The notes under the pieces are model-generated. The model was given only the letters and a program-made list of their open reading frames with translations. It made no database searches and was not told the origin of the DNA. Position numbers and translations under genes: made by a program. Shown here one piece after another: positions 4,972 through 6,901 of a DNA stretch of 6,901 nucleotides. Position 1 is the first letter of the stretch. Each line of letters starts with the position of its first letter. The DNA is from Verrucomicrobiota bacterium. GTDB lineage: Bacteria; Verrucomicrobiota; Verrucomicrobiia; Verrucomicrobiales; Verrucomicrobiaceae. The stretch lies in contig VFKY01000043.1 of NCBI GenBank assembly GCA_009885275.1, positions 1 through 6,901 on the forward strand. Direction: 5' to 3'.

Positions 4972-6567
4972 ATGCTCGCCATCGCTATTACCCCAGCACT
5001 GGGGATGTTCCTTGCTTTCGTTGCTCTGACGCTCGTCATCACCTATTTCAGCGCGCGGAAGGCGACGGGGTCAGCCGCTTACTTTGCCGCTGGTCGCAGT
5101 ATTAAGGGCTGGCAGAATGGGCTAGCCGTAGCGGGGGATTACATGAGCGCCGCGAGCTTTCTGGGTATCTCCGGTCTGATCTGTTTGAAGGGATATGATG
5201 GCTTCATGTATTCCGTCGGATTTCTCGTGGCCTATCTCACGGTGCTTCTATTGGTGGCGGAGCCTTTGCGTAATGCCGGCAAATATACCATGGCGGATCT
5301 TCTGGCCTACCGACTTAAACAGCGCCCCGTGCGTGCCATGGCATCGCTGAGCACACTGACCGTTTCCACTTTTTACATGGTGGCACAAATGGTGGGTGCA
5401 GGGGGCATTATTGAGCAACTCATTGGAGTGCCATTTGCCCCAGCAGTGATCGGCGTGGGTGTACTGATGCTCGTGTATGTGGTTTTTGGCGGGATGTTGG
5501 CAACGACATGGGTACAGATCATCAAGGCTATTTTGTTGATGGGCGGCGCATTTGCTCTGAGCTGGATGGTGTTGCAAAAACACGATTTCAGTATGACTTC
5601 ATTTTTTAATCATGTTGCCGTTGCTGATTTTGCAGGCAGCAAGCCGCCTGTGAATCTTCTTGATCCGGGAATGAAATATGGAGCGACGTTGGCGAACCCA
5701 TGGGGGGCCTGGGATTTTATTTCTCTTGCTCTAGGACTGGTGCTCGGCACCGCTGGATTGCCACATATCCTGGTACGCTTTTACACCGTGCCAGACGCAA
5801 AAACAGCACGCAGCAGTGTGGTATGGGCTACGGCTATTATTGGCGTGTTCTATATCATGACGACCTTCTTTGGGTTCGGCGCCGCTACAATATTGAATAT
5901 CTCGGACCTCCCTCTCGATGCCAAAGGTCTGCCGAATGGCAACATGGTTGCGCCCATTTTGGCCAAAGTATTGGGGGGTGAAATGTTCTTTGCCTTCATC
6001 AGTGCCGTGGCTTTCGCGACCATCCTTGCGGTGGTGGCAGGTTTGACCATGAGTGCCTCGACCTCCTTTGCGCATGACTTTTATACCAATGTCATTCATC
6101 ACGGGAAAGAGAAGACTATGGGAGAGGAAGTTCGGGTAGCCCGCATCACTGCCTTTGTGGTCGGCGCGGTGAGTATCACCCTGGCGATCAAACTTGGATC
6201 GAGCGTCAATGCGGCCATGCTCGTGGGCTTGGCGTTTGCAGTGGCGGCTTCCGCTAATCTTCCGGTCATCATATTTTCAGTGTTTTGGAAGCGCTTCAAT
6301 ACCACAGGTGCTGTTACTGGACTTGGCGTGGGTTTGATCTCCTCTATTGTCTTGATTCTTCTGAGTAAGAATGGGTTCTATAAAGCCGAGACTGCGATCT
6401 TTCCGCTCGAAAACCCTGGCATTGTTAGTATCCCTCTGGGCTTTCTTGGTGCATGGCTGGGAACCATTTTTTCAGCGCGCGATATGGAAGCGGAAGCGAA
6501 GTTTGCCGAACTCAGCGTTCGTGCGCAAACAGGACTTGGTGCCGAGAAAGCAAGTTCAGGGCACTAA
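4972..6567 (+). CDS. actP: Cation:acetate symporter, ActP/YjcG type (sodium:solute symporter family)
   Basis: This inner-membrane carrier couples acetate, and in relatives glycolate or propionate, uptake to a cation gradient. It belongs to the SSS family (LeuT fold, about 13 helices). Blocks nearly identical to E. coli ActP include GDYMSAASFLGIS at 55-67 (TM1-2), GKYTMADLLAYRLKQ, MVAQMVGAG, FGGMLATTWVQIIKA at 172-186, GTAGLPHILVRFYTV at 259-273 and ISAVAFATILAVVAGLT at 343-359 followed by a Ser/Thr-rich stretch where the Na2-site residues lie. The C-terminal signature ends QTGLGAEKASSGH. The length, 531 residues, is near the 549 of E. coli; the E. coli signal-peptide-like extension is absent. 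The start is uncertain: ATG at 4972, 7 bp after the DUF485 stop, has no Shine-Dalgarno site. ATG at 4930 adds 14 residues, has a weak GGGA 8 nt upstream, and would overlap the DUF485 gene by 35 bp. No acs gene is in the window. The end overlaps the opposing gene by 4 bp. Confidence 0.95.
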   Translation: MLAIAITPALGMFLAFVALTLVITYFSARKATGSAAYFAAGRSIKGWQNGLAVAGDYMSAASFLGISGLICLKGYDGFMYSVGFLVAYLTVLLLVAEPLRNAGKYTMADLLAYRLKQRPVRAMASLSTLTVSTFYMVAQMVGAGGIIEQLIGVPFAPAVIGVGVLMLVYVVFGGMLATTWVQIIKAILLMGGAFALSWMVLQKHDFSMTSFFNHVAVADFAGSKPPVNLLDPGMKYGATLANPWGAWDFISLALGLVLGTAGLPHILVRFYTVPDAKTARSSVVWATAIIGVFYIMTTFFGFGAATILNISDLPLDAKGLPNGNMVAPILAKVLGGEMFFAFISAVAFATILAVVAGLTMSASTSFAHDFYTNVIHHGKEKTMGEEVRVARITAFVVGAVSITLAIKLGSSVNAAMLVGLAFAVAASANLPVIIFSVFWKRFNTTGAVTGLGVGLISSIVLILLSKNGFYKAETAIFPLENPGIVSIPLGFLGAWLGTIFSARDMEAEAKFAELSVRAQTGLGAEKASSGH

Positions 6568-6901
6568 ATTTTTGCGGATGACTGGCGTGATTTTCGCCAG
6601 TCATTCAACCATGCCAACGCCAGTGAAATACTGAGCACAGCCGTGAAGATGAGCTCACTATGGAACAGTGATTGTGTCCGCCCAAGCCATTGATTTAGGG
6701 CTACGCCGTGGATTGGCAGTGAAAAAATGAGCAGTAGATGAACAACATAGATCAAGAGTGATTCACGCCCTGCAAGTCGCAACCAGCGCGGTGCAAACAT
6801 GGGAGAGATCAATCCGATGGCTGTGATGAGAAGCCCCAGCCACCCGAGTCGTTTGAAGAAAAATGAAGGCTGCACATAGCCATGCGGGGTAAGCCATAAT
6901 C
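6564..6901 (-). CDS. Integral membrane acyltransferase-like protein, C-terminal part (runs off right edge)
   Basis: The frame is open from the right window edge to TAG at 6564-6566, so only about the last 112 residues are present. An apparent in-frame GTG at 6873-6875 is internal and should not be taken as the start. There are three hydrophobic helices: LGWLGLLITAIGLIS, SLLIYVVHLLLIFSLP and LIFTAVLSISLALAWL, with a basic C-terminus, DWRKSRQ. The segment RWLRLAGRESLLIYVVHLLL matches the 'lG+.SL..Y..H' element near the C-terminus of HGSNAT/DUF1624-type and related membrane acyltransferases (YeiB, OafA-like). The protein probably transfers an acyl group to a sugar or lipid, but without the N-terminal catalytic half this is only a family-level guess. 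Its stop overlaps that of actP by 4 bp in tail-to-tail orientation. Confidence 0.65.
   Translation of the reverse strand, partial: LWLTPHGYVQPSFFFKRLGWLGLLITAIGLISPMFAPRWLRLAGRESLLIYVVHLLLIFSLPIHGVALNQWLGRTQSLFHSELIFTAVLSISLALAWLNDWRKSRQSSAKI
6578..6604 (+). terminator. Hairpin after actP, probable terminator between convergent genes
   Basis: ATGACTGGCG (6578-6587) and CGCCAGTCAT (6595-6604) form a perfect 10-bp stem with a 7-nt loop, TGATTTT, starting 10 nt after the actP stop. No T-run follows the stem (TCAACC), so it is not a canonical intrinsic terminator. It may still mark or protect the actP transcript end. It lies inside the last codons of the opposing gene. A third copy of the arm, ACGCCAGT at 6617-6624, could pair with the left arm instead. 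Confidence 0.45.

Noticed and set aside
5248..6305. Minus-strand and alternative plus-strand frames inside actP
   Set aside because: They are His/Cys- or Lys-rich translations antisense to conserved ActP blocks and so are shadows.

Overview
The window looks like a stretch of bacterial chromosome from a Gram-negative organism of medium GC. Supporting signs are Sec signal peptides, a lipobox and an ActP-type acetate symporter. The many secreted low-complexity proteins, a lone permuted-ATP-grasp-like protein, a BNR/sialidase-like secreted protein and the scarcity of Shine-Dalgarno sites fit Verrucomicrobiota or a relative. That placement is inference from memory of family style; there is no rRNA or marker gene to prove it. 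I see no tRNA, rRNA, CRISPR array, transposase, integrase or phage gene.

Layout. Positions 1-1456 hold three minus-strand genes for exported proteins, read from right to left. First is a Cys/His-containing secreted protein (1070-1456). Next is a tiny Cys-rich, metallothionein-like secreted peptide (678-842) followed by a well-formed intrinsic terminator (620-664). Last is a BNR/sialidase-like secreted protein (1-615) that runs off the left edge. A perfect TGTGA-N6-TCACA palindrome (1510-1525) lies just upstream of the set. The Cys content suggests a metal-handling or thiol role, which is inferred. Positions 1531-3574 hold a second minus-strand group that looks like one operon: a permuted ATP-grasp-like protein (2234-3574), a 61-residue unknown (2025-2210) and a 164-residue membrane-anchored unknown (1531-2025). 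The last two are joined by a TAATG stop/start overlap.

From 3575 the plus strand takes over across a divergent promoter region. An LppM-like lipoprotein with an additional C-terminal membrane span (3699-4553) is followed by the two-gene acetate-uptake unit. That unit is a DUF485 (YjcH-type) small membrane protein (4635-4964) and the ActP/YjcG-type sodium:acetate symporter (4972-6567). ActP ends tail-to-tail, overlapping by 4 bp, with the C-terminal end of a minus-strand integral membrane protein (6564-6901). That protein resembles HGSNAT/DUF1624-type acyltransferases and runs off the right edge.

The symporter pair is the only part with a confidently known function: acetate and other short monocarboxylate uptake across the inner membrane. 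The other genes are named by architecture only. No gap between genes exceeds about 230 bp. The longest (843-1069) holds only small palindromes and presumably the promoter of the Cys-rich peptide.
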